A stretch of DNA of 64,000 nucleotides from Allobosea sp. BK604 (GTDB taxonomy: Bacteria; Pseudomonadota; Alphaproteobacteria; Rhizobiales; Beijerinckiaceae): assembly GCF_004341515.1 (NCBI RefSeq), contig NZ_SLZF01000009.1, positions 186,001 through 250,000 of the forward strand. The letters run 5' to 3'. Shown piece after piece: positions 7,342 to 14,865 of this stretch (within the stretch, counting starts at the first letter, position 1; every line of letters starts with the position of its first letter). Position numbers and translations under genes: made by a program. The notes under the pieces are model-generated. The model ran no database searches. It had not been told where the DNA came from and worked only from the letters and a program-made list of their open reading frames with translations.

Positions 7342-8119
7342 GGATGACCTCGGCGGGCGCGCTGAGATTCGGGCAGTGGCCCGAGGCGTCCAGCATGACG
7401 AATTTACTGCCCGCGATGTTGTCGTGGACGAAACGCCCGACTTTCTCGGCGGCGATGATGTCGTCCTGGCATTGCAGAATCAGCGTCGGCACCGCCACCA
7501 GCAGCAGATCGGCGCGGTTGTCGGAGGTGAACGTCGTCCGCGCGAACTGCCTGGCGATGTCGGGATCGGTGCGGCAAAAGCTTGCCGTCAGCTCCTCACC
7601 CAGCTCGGGGCGGTCGGCATTCCCCATGATCGCGGGTGCCATCGCGTTCGACCAGCCCATGTGATTCTCCGCCAGCGAACCCAGCAAGTCATCGACGTCG
7701 CCGGCGGTGAAGCCGCCGACATACTCGCCGTCATTGATGTAGCGCGGAGACGGCCCGACCAGGACCAGCTTGCCAAACATCCCCGGCGCCCTGAGCGAGG
7801 CGAGCACGCCGATCATCGCACTGACGGAATGGCCGACGAAGATGGCGTCTTGGAGCCCGAGCTCGTTGCCGATCTCCACAATGTCTTCGGCATAGCCGGC
7901 GAGGCTCGCGTACTTATCGGGATTGAATGCGGATAGGTCGGACTTGCCGGCTCCTACGTGATCGAACCGGACGGTCGTGAACTGCGGACGGAAGGACGGC
8001 TCCACCAACCGCCACATGTTCTGATCGCAGCCGAAGCCGTGCGCGAACACTAGGGCCCGGTCGCCTGAGCCATCCGTCACGACGTTGTTTCGCAGAAGGG
8101 CGGTCTTTCTATCCAACAT
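7319..8119 (-). CDS. RsbQ-like alpha/beta hydrolase
   Basis: A 266-residue hydrolase of the RsbQ/KAI2/D14 group. Catalytic triad positions are S98 (G-H-S-V-S-A-M-I-G), D219/D220 (Q-C-Q-D-D) and H248 (A-S-G-H-C-P), almost the same numbering as Bacillus RsbQ (S96, D219, H247). The N-terminal V-F-A-H-G-F-G-C-D-Q-N-M-W is also typical. In Bacillus, RsbQ works with the PAS-phosphatase RsbP to sense energy stress, probably through a small hydrophobic ligand. Here the partner encoded in the overlapping downstream gene is a PAS histidine kinase instead, suggesting the same sensory principle with a different output. Confidence 0.88.
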   Translation of the reverse strand: MLDRKTALLRNNVVTDGSGDRALVFAHGFGCDQNMWRLVEPSFRPQFTTVRFDHVGAGKSDLSAFNPDKYASLAGYAEDIVEIGNELGLQDAIFVGHSVSAMIGVLASLRAPGMFGKLVLVGPSPRYINDGEYVGGFTAGDVDDLLGSLAENHMGWSNAMAPAIMGNADRPELGEELTASFCRTDPDIARQFARTTFTSDNRADLLLVAVPTLILQCQDDIIAAEKVGRFVHDNIAGSKFVMLDASGHCPNLSAPAEVIREIRAFV

Positions 8120-8422
8120 TCTCGGGTCCTAGCATTCCCGCAGTCGACGAGTCTTCCACGCGCTGTCGGTCGGTCCCGATCAAGGCCTTTTAGAATGTCT
8201 ACAGATTAGTCATAGCCCAGCCTGCGCTGAACCCGAAATGAACGCCGCTGAGAACCCCCAAGCGGCCTCGAATGGCGCGCGGGCGCGAGGCGCCATGTGT
8301 CCCCTATCGCGTTGCGCCACTTCCGGACATTGGGTCGCTGCCCGAAAGCGGACGTCCGCCGCGCAGAGCCGTCGTACCGGAACCGACCCGTAGCGATCAC
8401 CGAGGACGTCCGCTTTGTGGCG
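8120..8422. other. Intergenic region with degenerate repeat
   Basis: About 300 bases without a supported gene. It holds the promoter region of the minus-strand RsbQ-like/kinase unit at its left end and a GGACATT-family repeat at 8314-8357. Confidence 0.5.
8314..8357 (+). repeat. Degenerate GGACATT-family repeat, copy b
   Basis: Matches copy a (5382-5427) base for base over about the first 40 positions and then diverges (GACGTCCGC instead of GACATTCCC). Confidence 0.65.
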
Positions 8423-8611
8423 CTACAGCACCGGGCGCGCCTCAGGGAACTTCCACAAGCCATTGAGAACGGTCGGCTTTGACCGGTACAGCCGGACCAT
8501 GTCGTTCCAGCCGGGCGTGATCGGCAGGCAATTCGGTATCTTGTCGTCGCAGCCGCCGAATTGGACCGAGATCGTCCCGTTCTCATTCTTTGTCGCGATG
8601 AGGTTGTTCAC
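8423..8611 (-). pseudogene. C-terminal remnant of a DUF1254/DUF1214 family protein
   Basis: A 62-residue frame whose sequence looks like the end of a DUF1214 domain: a G-T-I-S-V-Q-F strand, then N-C-L-P-I-T-P-G-W-N-D-M-V-R-L-Y and V-L-N-G-L-W-K-F-P near the stop. Intact DUF1254/1214 proteins have over 300 residues, and nothing upstream (8612-8683) continues the domain convincingly before the LysR gene begins. I read it as the 3' end of a deleted gene. It is convergent with nothing and has no clear ribosome-binding site. Confidence 0.5.
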
Positions 8612-8683
8612 CGAACAGGCTTTGAGGAGGTTCTGCTGGTGAGCAGGGGCGGATCTGGGCGGCGCTCGGGAGCACCGTTCGTT

Positions 8684-9586
8684 TCACTGCCTTGCCTTGA
8701 TGAAGTCGACAAAGGCGCGGAGCGGTGGGGGCACGAGGCGACGGCCGGAATAATAGAGGAACGGGCCCGAGAAAGGCTGCCACCAATCCTCAAGAACGGG
8801 TTCGAGAGCGCCGGTTTCGAGATGGGGGCGCAGCCATTCCTCGAAAAGTTGGATGATTCCGATACCGGCGACCGCCATCACGACGGCGAGATCGGTGGCG
8901 CCGCCGACGCGCACCACCAATGGTCCCCGCGGTTCGACGCGCACGACCGCGCCCTCCCGCTCGAACTCCCAAGGGCTCGTCGTCGCCCCACTGGCGAAAC
9001 GGCCGAGCAGGCAGGCATGGCCGAGCAGGTCCCTCGGATGTCGGGGACGGCCGTGCCGGTCGAGATAGCTTGGCGCCGCGGCAGTGGCGAAGCGCTGAAT
9101 GCGCGGCCCGATAGGAACAGCGATCATGTCCTGCTCCAGGCGCTCGTCGTAGCGAATGCCGGCATCGCAACCCGCGGCCATCACGTCGACGAAGCTGTCA
9201 TCCGCGACAATCTCCAGAGTGATGTCGGGATAGGCGGCCAGGAAGCCCGGCAGAATGGCTGGGAGCACGAGCCGGGCGGCGCTGACCGGCACGTTGAGGC
9301 GGAGCGTGCCTGCCGGCTCGTCTCCGAGGCTCTTCACGACGTCGAGCGCTGCCTCCACTTCATCGAGGGCCGGGCCCAGACGGTCGATCAGCCGGGCCCC
9401 CGCTTCCGTCGGAGTGACGCTCCGGGTGGTGCGATGGAGCAGGCGAACGCCCAGCCTGGATTCGAGACGGCGGACCGCATCGCTCAATGCAGACGCGCTG
9501 GCAGCCCCAGCGCGGGCCGCATCGCGGAAACCCCGGGCCTGCGTCACGGCGAGAAAGGCATTGAGATCGCTGAGATCCACTTTCAT
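8684..9586 (-). CDS. LysR family transcriptional regulator
   Basis: A 300-residue LysR protein. The N-terminal winged helix-turn-helix (about 5-65) includes L-N-A-F-L-A-V-T-Q-A-R-G-F-R-D-A-A and A-V-R-R-L-E-S-R-L-G-V-R-L-L-H-R-T-T-R-S-V; the effector-binding domain covers about 90-295. It belongs to the subgroup of LysR proteins that often regulate a neighbouring oxidoreductase. It is divergent from pdxI across a 91-bp gap that holds a 7-bp perfect inverted repeat, a plausible operator for both genes. Confidence 0.9.
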   Translation of the reverse strand: MKVDLSDLNAFLAVTQARGFRDAARAGAASASALSDAVRRLESRLGVRLLHRTTRSVTPTEAGARLIDRLGPALDEVEAALDVVKSLGDEPAGTLRLNVPVSAARLVLPAILPGFLAAYPDITLEIVADDSFVDVMAAGCDAGIRYDERLEQDMIAVPIGPRIQRFATAAAPSYLDRHGRPRHPRDLLGHACLLGRFASGATTSPWEFEREGAVVRVEPRGPLVVRVGGATDLAVVMAVAGIGIIQLFEEWLRPHLETGALEPVLEDWWQPFSGPFLYYSGRRLVPPPLRAFVDFIKARQ

Positions 9587-9609
9587 TGTTCGAATTTCCG
9601 CACAGCCCG

Positions 9610-9643
9610 TGCAGACAATGCCGGATTATCCCAGCAGTCTGCA
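9610..9643. promoter_or_regulatory. Inverted repeat between lysR and pdxI (candidate operator)
   Basis: TGCAGAC at 9610-9616 and its exact reverse complement GTCTGCA at 9637-9643, 20 bases apart, centred in the divergent promoter region. It fits a site bound by a dimer or tetramer of the LysR regulator. Confidence 0.45.
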
Positions 9644-9677
9644 AGGTTTAGCTGATGGTCATCGAAAGGAGACAGCC

Positions 9678-10556
9678 ATGCAGACGATTGAGCGAGCCGG
9701 CACCTTCAACCTCGGAGACCGCCGCGTGAAGCGGCTCGGCTACGGCGCCATGCAACTCGCCGGACCAGGGGTGTTCGGGCCACCCCGCGACAGGGATGCG
9801 GCGCTTGCGGTACTGCAGGAAGCAGTGAGCGCCGGCATCGACCACATCGACACGAGCGACTTCTACGGCCCGCACGTCACCAACCGGCTGATCCGCGAGG
9901 CACTTTCGCCCTATCCCGGCAATCTGGCGATCGTGACCAAGATCGGCGCCCGGCGGGGAGAAGATGGCTCATGGCTGCCGGCCTTTGGCGCCGACGAGCT
10001 CGGGCGGGCCGTGGACGACAACCTGCGCAACCTCGGACTCGAGGCGCTGGACGTGGTCAACCTCCGGATCATGTTCGACACCCACGGCCCGGCCGAAGGG
10101 TCCATTGCCGCGCCACTCGAGGTGCTCGCCACCCTTCAGCGACGTGGACTGGTCCGGCATATCGGCCTGAGCAATGTGACCCCGGCGCAGGTGGAGGAAG
10201 CGCGCAAAATCGCCGAGATCGTCTGCGTGCAGAACCAATATAATATCGCAAATCGCGGCGACGACGCGCTCATCGATGCCCTGGCCGGGGACGGCATCGC
10301 CTACGTGCCGTTCTTTCCCTTGGGAGGATTCGCCCCGCTGCAATCTGCGACCCTCTCCCATGTAGCCGGGCGGCTGGGCGCAACACCGATGCAGGTGGCC
10401 CTCGCCTGGCTGTTGCGGAGAGCCCCGAACATTCTCCTTATTCCCGGCACCTCTTCGGTAGCGCATCTGCGCGAGAACATCGCAGCCGCATCGCTGACCC
10501 TGCCTGACGATGCGATCGCAGCCCTCGACGGCATCGCGGCAACCCGGGCGTCATAG
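9678..10556 (+). CDS. pdxI: Pyridoxal reductase PdxI-like aldo/keto reductase
   Basis: A 292-residue aldo/keto reductase that I recognise as the E. coli YdbC/PdxI type. Shared stretches include L-G-Y-G-A-M-Q-L-A-G-P-G-V-F-G-P-P-R-D-R, H-I-D-T-S-D-F-Y-G-P-H-V-T-N, T-K-I-G-A-R-R-G-E-D and L-L-I-P-G-T-S-S-V-A-H-L-R-E-N. Catalytic D58, Y63 and K88 are present; the usual catalytic His position reads N-L-R-I, as I recall it also does in YdbC. PdxI reduces pyridoxal to pyridoxine with NADPH in vitamin B6 salvage. The start follows AAGGAGAC closely. Regulation by the divergent LysR is likely. Confidence 0.85.
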   Translation: MQTIERAGTFNLGDRRVKRLGYGAMQLAGPGVFGPPRDRDAALAVLQEAVSAGIDHIDTSDFYGPHVTNRLIREALSPYPGNLAIVTKIGARRGEDGSWLPAFGADELGRAVDDNLRNLGLEALDVVNLRIMFDTHGPAEGSIAAPLEVLATLQRRGLVRHIGLSNVTPAQVEEARKIAEIVCVQNQYNIANRGDDALIDALAGDGIAYVPFFPLGGFAPLQSATLSHVAGRLGATPMQVALAWLLRRAPNILLIPGTSSVAHLRENIAAASLTLPDDAIAALDGIAATRAS

Positions 10557-10635
10557 CGCCCCCTCGCCGACATTCGGAACGTCCGGCCCACGGGAGCGTC
10601 ACGCGCCTGCGGGCCCTAGGCCCGAAGCCTTGTCG

Positions 10636-11508
10636 TCAGCGAAAGACGTTCGGGGGCAGCGGCGGGTCCGTATTGAGCAGCGTGATCGTCACGCGGCGGT
10701 TCGGCGCGAGGTAGGGGTTGTCGGGGAAGACCGGCTCGGCGTCGCCGCGTCCCACCACGGAGAAGAAGCTGTCGTTGGGGAGCCCGGCACCCGACAGGAT
10801 CTCGCGCACGGCGAGCGCGCGCCCGGCGGTGAGGCTCCAGGGATCGACGGCCCCGACCGAGCCCGGGCGCGCGGCGGCCGTGTGGCCGGTGACCCTCAGG
10901 CGGTTGGGCAGCCGGCGCAGGGTGGGCGCGATCGCCTCCAGCACGAGGCGGGTGCGATCGTAGGGGCGGACCGAGCCCTCGGCGAACATCGAGCGGCCGT
11001 CCTCGTCCACGAGGGAAACGTCGACCCCCTCCTTGGTCTCCTCGATCACGATGTTGCGCGACAGCTCCGCAATTTCGGGCAGTTTCTGGAGCGCCTGCCG
11101 GAGGCTGGCTATGGCGCTGTGGTTGGCCTGCGCGTCGGCGGCCGGGCGGCTGACCTCGCGGCCGCCGGGGCGGCCCGAGCTGTTCGGGAGCGCTTTGTCA
11201 TCCAGCCCGGTGGTGCCCCTCGCCGCGTCGCGGGGCACCGACGGTCTGTTGCCTGATTTGTCCAGGGCGGTGCCCATCAGGACGCCGCCAGCGCCACTGG
11301 TGCTGGGACTCACAGCCGCCGGCGCGAAGTATTCCGCCAGGCCGACCTTTTGCTCCTGCGTCGTCATGCTGATCAGCCACATCAGCAGGAAGAACGCCAT
11401 CATGGCGGTCACGAAGTCCGCATAGGCGATCTTCCAGGCCCCGCCATGGTGCGCGTGAGCGGCCTTCTTGACCTTCTTGATGATGATCGGCTGCAGGGGC
11501 TTGTCCAT
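10636..11508 (-). CDS. motB: Flagellar motor protein MotB (stator)
   Basis: A 290-residue MotB. One transmembrane helix spans about residues 27-47, with the proton-carrying Asp at D31 (A-Y-A-D-F-V-T-A-M-M-A-F-F-L-L-M-W-L). A linker of about 100 residues rich in Ser, Gly and Pro follows, then an OmpA-like peptidoglycan-binding domain (about 160-280, with T-G-H-T-A, N-R-R-V-T-I). MotA and MotB form the stator that drives flagellar rotation. The gene lies downstream of motA on the same strand, but the 130-bp gap between them is almost entirely a MITE. Confidence 0.93.
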   Translation of the reverse strand: MDKPLQPIIIKKVKKAAHAHHGGAWKIAYADFVTAMMAFFLLMWLISMTTQEQKVGLAEYFAPAAVSPSTSGAGGVLMGTALDKSGNRPSVPRDAARGTTGLDDKALPNSSGRPGGREVSRPAADAQANHSAIASLRQALQKLPEIAELSRNIVIEETKEGVDVSLVDEDGRSMFAEGSVRPYDRTRLVLEAIAPTLRRLPNRLRVTGHTAAARPGSVGAVDPWSLTAGRALAVREILSGAGLPNDSFFSVVGRGDAEPVFPDNPYLAPNRRVTITLLNTDPPLPPNVFR

Positions 11509-11539
11509 CGGGGTCCTACTGGAGATTGGGTCAGATCTA

Positions 11540-11639
11540 GAGCATTTTCGAGCGAAGTGGATCCCGGTTCGCGTGAAGAAAATGCGTTAAAACAAAGGGA
11601 TAGAGAATTTACGCGTTTCGCAGAAACGCGGAAATGCTC
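11540..11639 (-). repeat. MITE copy 3, between motA and motB
   Basis: A 100-bp copy in minus orientation, flanked by TA at 11538-11539 and 11640-11641. The right TA plus the terminal base supplies the TAG stop codon of motA. It may weaken or change motB expression through its hairpin. Confidence 0.85.
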
Positions 11640-12496
11640 TAGGCGGGCAGATTGGCGGTTGCCGCTTCCACTTCGGCGAAGGTCGGGCGGACGTCGCTCA
11701 TCAGAGCCTTGCGGGCAAATTCGACCGCCATCACCGGCGGCTGGCCGTTGATATGGGCGAGGAGACCCGCCTTGAGTGAAAGGTAGTATTTGGATTCCGC
11801 CTCGAAGATGCCCTTGAGCGACTGCGCCATGGGCCCGAAGAAGCCATAGGCGACGAAGACGCCGAAGAAGGTGCCTACGAGCGCGCCGCCGATCAGATGT
11901 CCCAGCACCTCCGGCGGCTCGGTGATCGACCCCATCGTCTTGATCACGCCGAGCACGGCGGCGACGATGCCGAGCGCCGGTGTTCCGTCGGCGATCGACT
12001 GCATGGCCGCAACGACACGCTCCTGCTCCTGGTGGTGAGTCTCCAGTTCCTCGTCCATGAGAGCGTCGATCTCGTGGACGTTGTTGGCCCCCATCGTCAA
12101 CATGCGCATGTAGTCGCAGACGAACTCGACCGCGTGATGGTTCGCCGCAAAAGTCGGGAAGGCATTGAACAACGTCGAATTGCTCGGATTCTCAATGTGC
12201 TCCTCGACCGCGAGCATGCCCTTCTGCTTCACAAGCTTGTATAATGAGTACTGCATCCCCAGCAGTTCGACATAGCATTCCTGCTTGTACTTGGTGCCCT
12301 TCACGAGCGTGCCGAGCATGGCGGGCACGGCCTTGAGCACCGGCCCGGGGTTGCCGATGATGAAGGCACCGATCGCCGCACCGAGGATGATGACAAACTC
12401 GAACGGCTGCCAAAGAACCTCGAGGTGGCCACCCATCGCCGCGTAGCTGCCGAAGACGCAGACGAAGACGATGATTGTGCCGACGATCAGCCGCAT
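11639..12496 (-). CDS. motA: Flagellar motor stator protein MotA
   Basis: A 285-residue MotA/TolQ/ExbB-type channel protein with four transmembrane segments (about 3-22, 30-50, 170-195 and 203-225) and a large cytoplasmic loop between the second and third. The G-T-P-A-L-G-I-V-A-A-V-L-G-V-I-K-T-M segment is the MotA hallmark, and the loop carries several Glu and Arg residues that contact the rotor. No other flagellar gene is in this window, so the stator genes are separated from any flagellar cluster. Its stop codon coincides with the end of a MITE. Confidence 0.94.
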   Translation of the reverse strand: MRLIVGTIIVFVCVFGSYAAMGGHLEVLWQPFEFVIILGAAIGAFIIGNPGPVLKAVPAMLGTLVKGTKYKQECYVELLGMQYSLYKLVKQKGMLAVEEHIENPSNSTLFNAFPTFAANHHAVEFVCDYMRMLTMGANNVHEIDALMDEELETHHQEQERVVAAMQSIADGTPALGIVAAVLGVIKTMGSITEPPEVLGHLIGGALVGTFFGVFVAYGFFGPMAQSLKGIFEAESKYYLSLKAGLLAHINGQPPVMAVEFARKALMSDVRPTFAEVEAATANLPA

Positions 12497-12770
12497 GGTT
12501 TGTCACCCTCGCACCGCAGCAGGTACAGCCCACGCGAAGCCACTACTGATCCGAGGAAATGAACGATTAAGGTTAAGGCTGAGTTTACGGGCATTGGCCC
12601 GCAGGCTGTAAGCGCCCTCCTCCGGCCAAGGCTTTGAGGCTTGGGGCGGCAGGATAGGCCCAGGTTGTGGCGCGATGCCGCCGATCCGAGGGGATCCGGC
12701 GAAGTTCAGCTCTCCACCCAAGCTGGTCACTCGACGTTGGCCGTGGCTCGGGGCCGCGCTGCGCCATTAG

Positions 12771-12869
12771 AGCATTTTCGAGCGAAGTGGATGCCGGTTC
12801 GCGTGAAGAAAATGCGTCAAAACAAATAGATAGAGCATTTTCGCGATTCGAAGAAACGCGGAAATGCTC
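12771..12869 (-). repeat. MITE copy 4
   Basis: A 99-bp copy in minus orientation, flanked by TA on both sides (12769-12770 and 12870-12871), in intergenic DNA. Confidence 0.85.
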
Positions 12870-12871
12870 TA

Positions 12872-12940
12872 GCAGAAGTTGGCTCCTCGCCAGGGAGCAG
12901 ACGTTCCGCGCTGACGGTTGGACGGCAGCTCCCGACCCAA
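12872..12940. repeat. Degenerate repeat, copy c (long form)
   Basis: Resembles the segment at 22607-22675 along its whole length: AAGTTGG..CTCGCCAGG.AGC.GAC.TTC.GCGCTG.CGGTTGGA. It is related to the GGACATT family through its AGCAGACGTTC core. Confidence 0.5.
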
Positions 12941-13072
12941 GTCGGACTTTGTTGCTGGTTCGTCGTACCGTCCGTCCCCACCCCAAGCGCCTCTCAGCCA
13001 AGGCACGAATTCCCTAGGCGGAAGCATTGCCTTGTGGCAGTGCACGTTCAAACAACCATGCAGCAAATGGGT

Positions 13073-14863
13073 CTATGACCGGGACGTGCCGACCTCATTA
13101 GCGAAGTGAGTGAGATAGGCGTTTCGGTATGTTCCACTCTCTGCCAACTGCGCGCGCTTCTGTGCGGTTGCCGCCGCGTCCACGCCATGGTCTTCGATGA
13201 TGACGCCATAGACGTCCGCCGCGTATTCACGCGTTATGAGCTCCTTGACGACATCAGCCAGAACCTTTTCGGGAGCCCGCTCCAGCGGGTCGCCATAGCC
13301 GCCCGCCCCTGCCTGGATATGGACGAAGACGTCATCCTTCTTCATCGGGGTGCTCTCCATCGGGCACACCGGAAGCACCTTCTGGTTGGGCCCTGGATTG
13401 ATCAGGTTCCAGGACGGCGTTCCCGGCAAGCCGCCGAAGAGCCCGTAGGGTAGGATGTCGCGGCGGTCCGAGCGCATGATCAGCTCCGCCTCGTCCTCCA
13501 GCAGACGATAGCCCCGCATCAGGGCTGCCCCGCCGCGATGTCGCCCCGGCCCGCCGGAGTTCTGCACGAAGCTGTAGCAGGTGATCTCCACGGGCAGGCG
13601 CGCCTCGACGATCTCGATCGGCGCATTGCCGAGATTGGCCGCGGGATTCGAGATGCCCTCCTGCCCATCGCGCGCGGCACTGCCGCCCCAGCAGCCCATC
13701 AGGCCGCCCGAGATCATGAAGGGCTTGTTCTGTCTGGTCCGTCCCGCGATGTGCGGGGCGGAGGAGCCGCCCTCGCTGGCGCCGGGAATGCGCTGCGGCA
13801 GGATCTGGGCGAAGGCCCCGAGCATGGCCTCGTACATGCGAAAGCAGATCACGCCGCGAGCGCCGCAGGCGGCCGGCTCGTTGGGATTGACGATCGACCC
13901 CTTCGGCGCCTTGACGGTGATGGCGCGCATATAGCCTTCGCAGTTCGGGATCGTCGCGCCGATGGCGCAGCGCACGGCCAGATAGGCCATGGCATTGGTC
14001 GTCGGCATCGGCCCGTTGATCGCCGCCTTGACCTGCGGCGAGGTGCCGGTCCAGTCGACGATGACCTGATCGCCCGCGATCGTCAGCGCGACCTTGAAGC
14101 GGATCGGCTCCGGATTCTCGCCGAGGCCGTCGAGGAAATCCTCGAACTCGTAGGTGCCGTCGGGCAAGGCGCCGATCTCGGCCCGGATCAGCCGCTCGGC
14201 ATAGTCGTGGAGTTCCTGCGTGTAGAAGCGAAACTCCTCGGCACCGTAGCGCTCGATCAGGGCCTTGAGGCCCTTCTCGCCATTGCCGCAGGCCGCGAGC
14301 TGGGCGCGGAGATCGCCGAGCACCTCGACGGGCTGGCGCGAGTTCAAGGCGACCAGCTTGAAGATCGCCTCGTTCGGCACTCCGGCCTCGTGGAGCTTGA
14401 GGATCGGGATCCGCATGCCTTCCTGGTAGATCTCCGTGCCGTACACCGCCATGCCGCCGGGCGCGATGCCACCGACATCGCATTGATGCGCCAGCGTGGC
14501 GATGTAGCCCTCGACACGGTCGTTCACGAAGACCGGCTTGATGACGTAGTAATCCGGCAGGTGCATCCCGCCGGCCTCGTAGGGATCGTTGAAGAGGAAG
14601 ATATCGCCCGGCGCCATCCGCGATCCATATTCGCGCACGAGCGTCCGCAGGGCGTCGGGAAAGGAGCCGAGATGCACCGGGGTGGTCAGCCCCTGCGCGA
14701 TCGTCCGGCCCTCATGGTCGCAGACGGCCGTCGAGTAATCCATCGAGTCGCGCACGATGTTGGAATAGGCGGATCGCATGATGACCAGCGCCAGCTCGTC
14801 GGCAATCGAGCCCAGCGCGTTCTGGATGACATCAAGCGTGATCGGGTCGAAGCGCTTGCGCAT
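13073..14863 (-). CDS. hyuB: Hydantoinase/oxoprolinase subunit B
   Basis: A 596-residue HyuB family protein: D-P-I-T-L-D-V-I-Q-N-A-L near the N-terminus, then D-I-F-L-F-N-D-P-Y-E-A-G-G-M-H-L-P-D and H-Q-C-D-V-G-G, and a Gly-rich C-terminus with Q-A-G-A-G-G-Y-G-D-P-L-E-R. The length is normal. With HyuA it forms an ATP-dependent amide hydrolase that opens 5-oxoproline or N-methylhydantoin-type rings; the substrate cannot be told from sequence. It follows hyuA by two bases. The divergent amino-acid importer and aminotransferase suggest that the product is an amino acid or N-carbamoyl amino acid. Confidence 0.92.
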   Translation of the reverse strand: MRKRFDPITLDVIQNALGSIADELALVIMRSAYSNIVRDSMDYSTAVCDHEGRTIAQGLTTPVHLGSFPDALRTLVREYGSRMAPGDIFLFNDPYEAGGMHLPDYYVIKPVFVNDRVEGYIATLAHQCDVGGIAPGGMAVYGTEIYQEGMRIPILKLHEAGVPNEAIFKLVALNSRQPVEVLGDLRAQLAACGNGEKGLKALIERYGAEEFRFYTQELHDYAERLIRAEIGALPDGTYEFEDFLDGLGENPEPIRFKVALTIAGDQVIVDWTGTSPQVKAAINGPMPTTNAMAYLAVRCAIGATIPNCEGYMRAITVKAPKGSIVNPNEPAACGARGVICFRMYEAMLGAFAQILPQRIPGASEGGSSAPHIAGRTRQNKPFMISGGLMGCWGGSAARDGQEGISNPAANLGNAPIEIVEARLPVEITCYSFVQNSGGPGRHRGGAALMRGYRLLEDEAELIMRSDRRDILPYGLFGGLPGTPSWNLINPGPNQKVLPVCPMESTPMKKDDVFVHIQAGAGGYGDPLERAPEKVLADVVKELITREYAADVYGVIIEDHGVDAAATAQKRAQLAESGTYRNAYLTHFANEVGTSRS

Positions 14864-14865
14864 GA

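Larger units (their letters stand above)
12497..13072. other. Intergenic region rich in repeats
   Basis: About 575 bases with no supported gene. It contains the motA promoter at the left, a MITE (12771-12869) and a degenerate repeat (12872-12940). The rest has no recognisable coding similarity. Confidence 0.5.
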
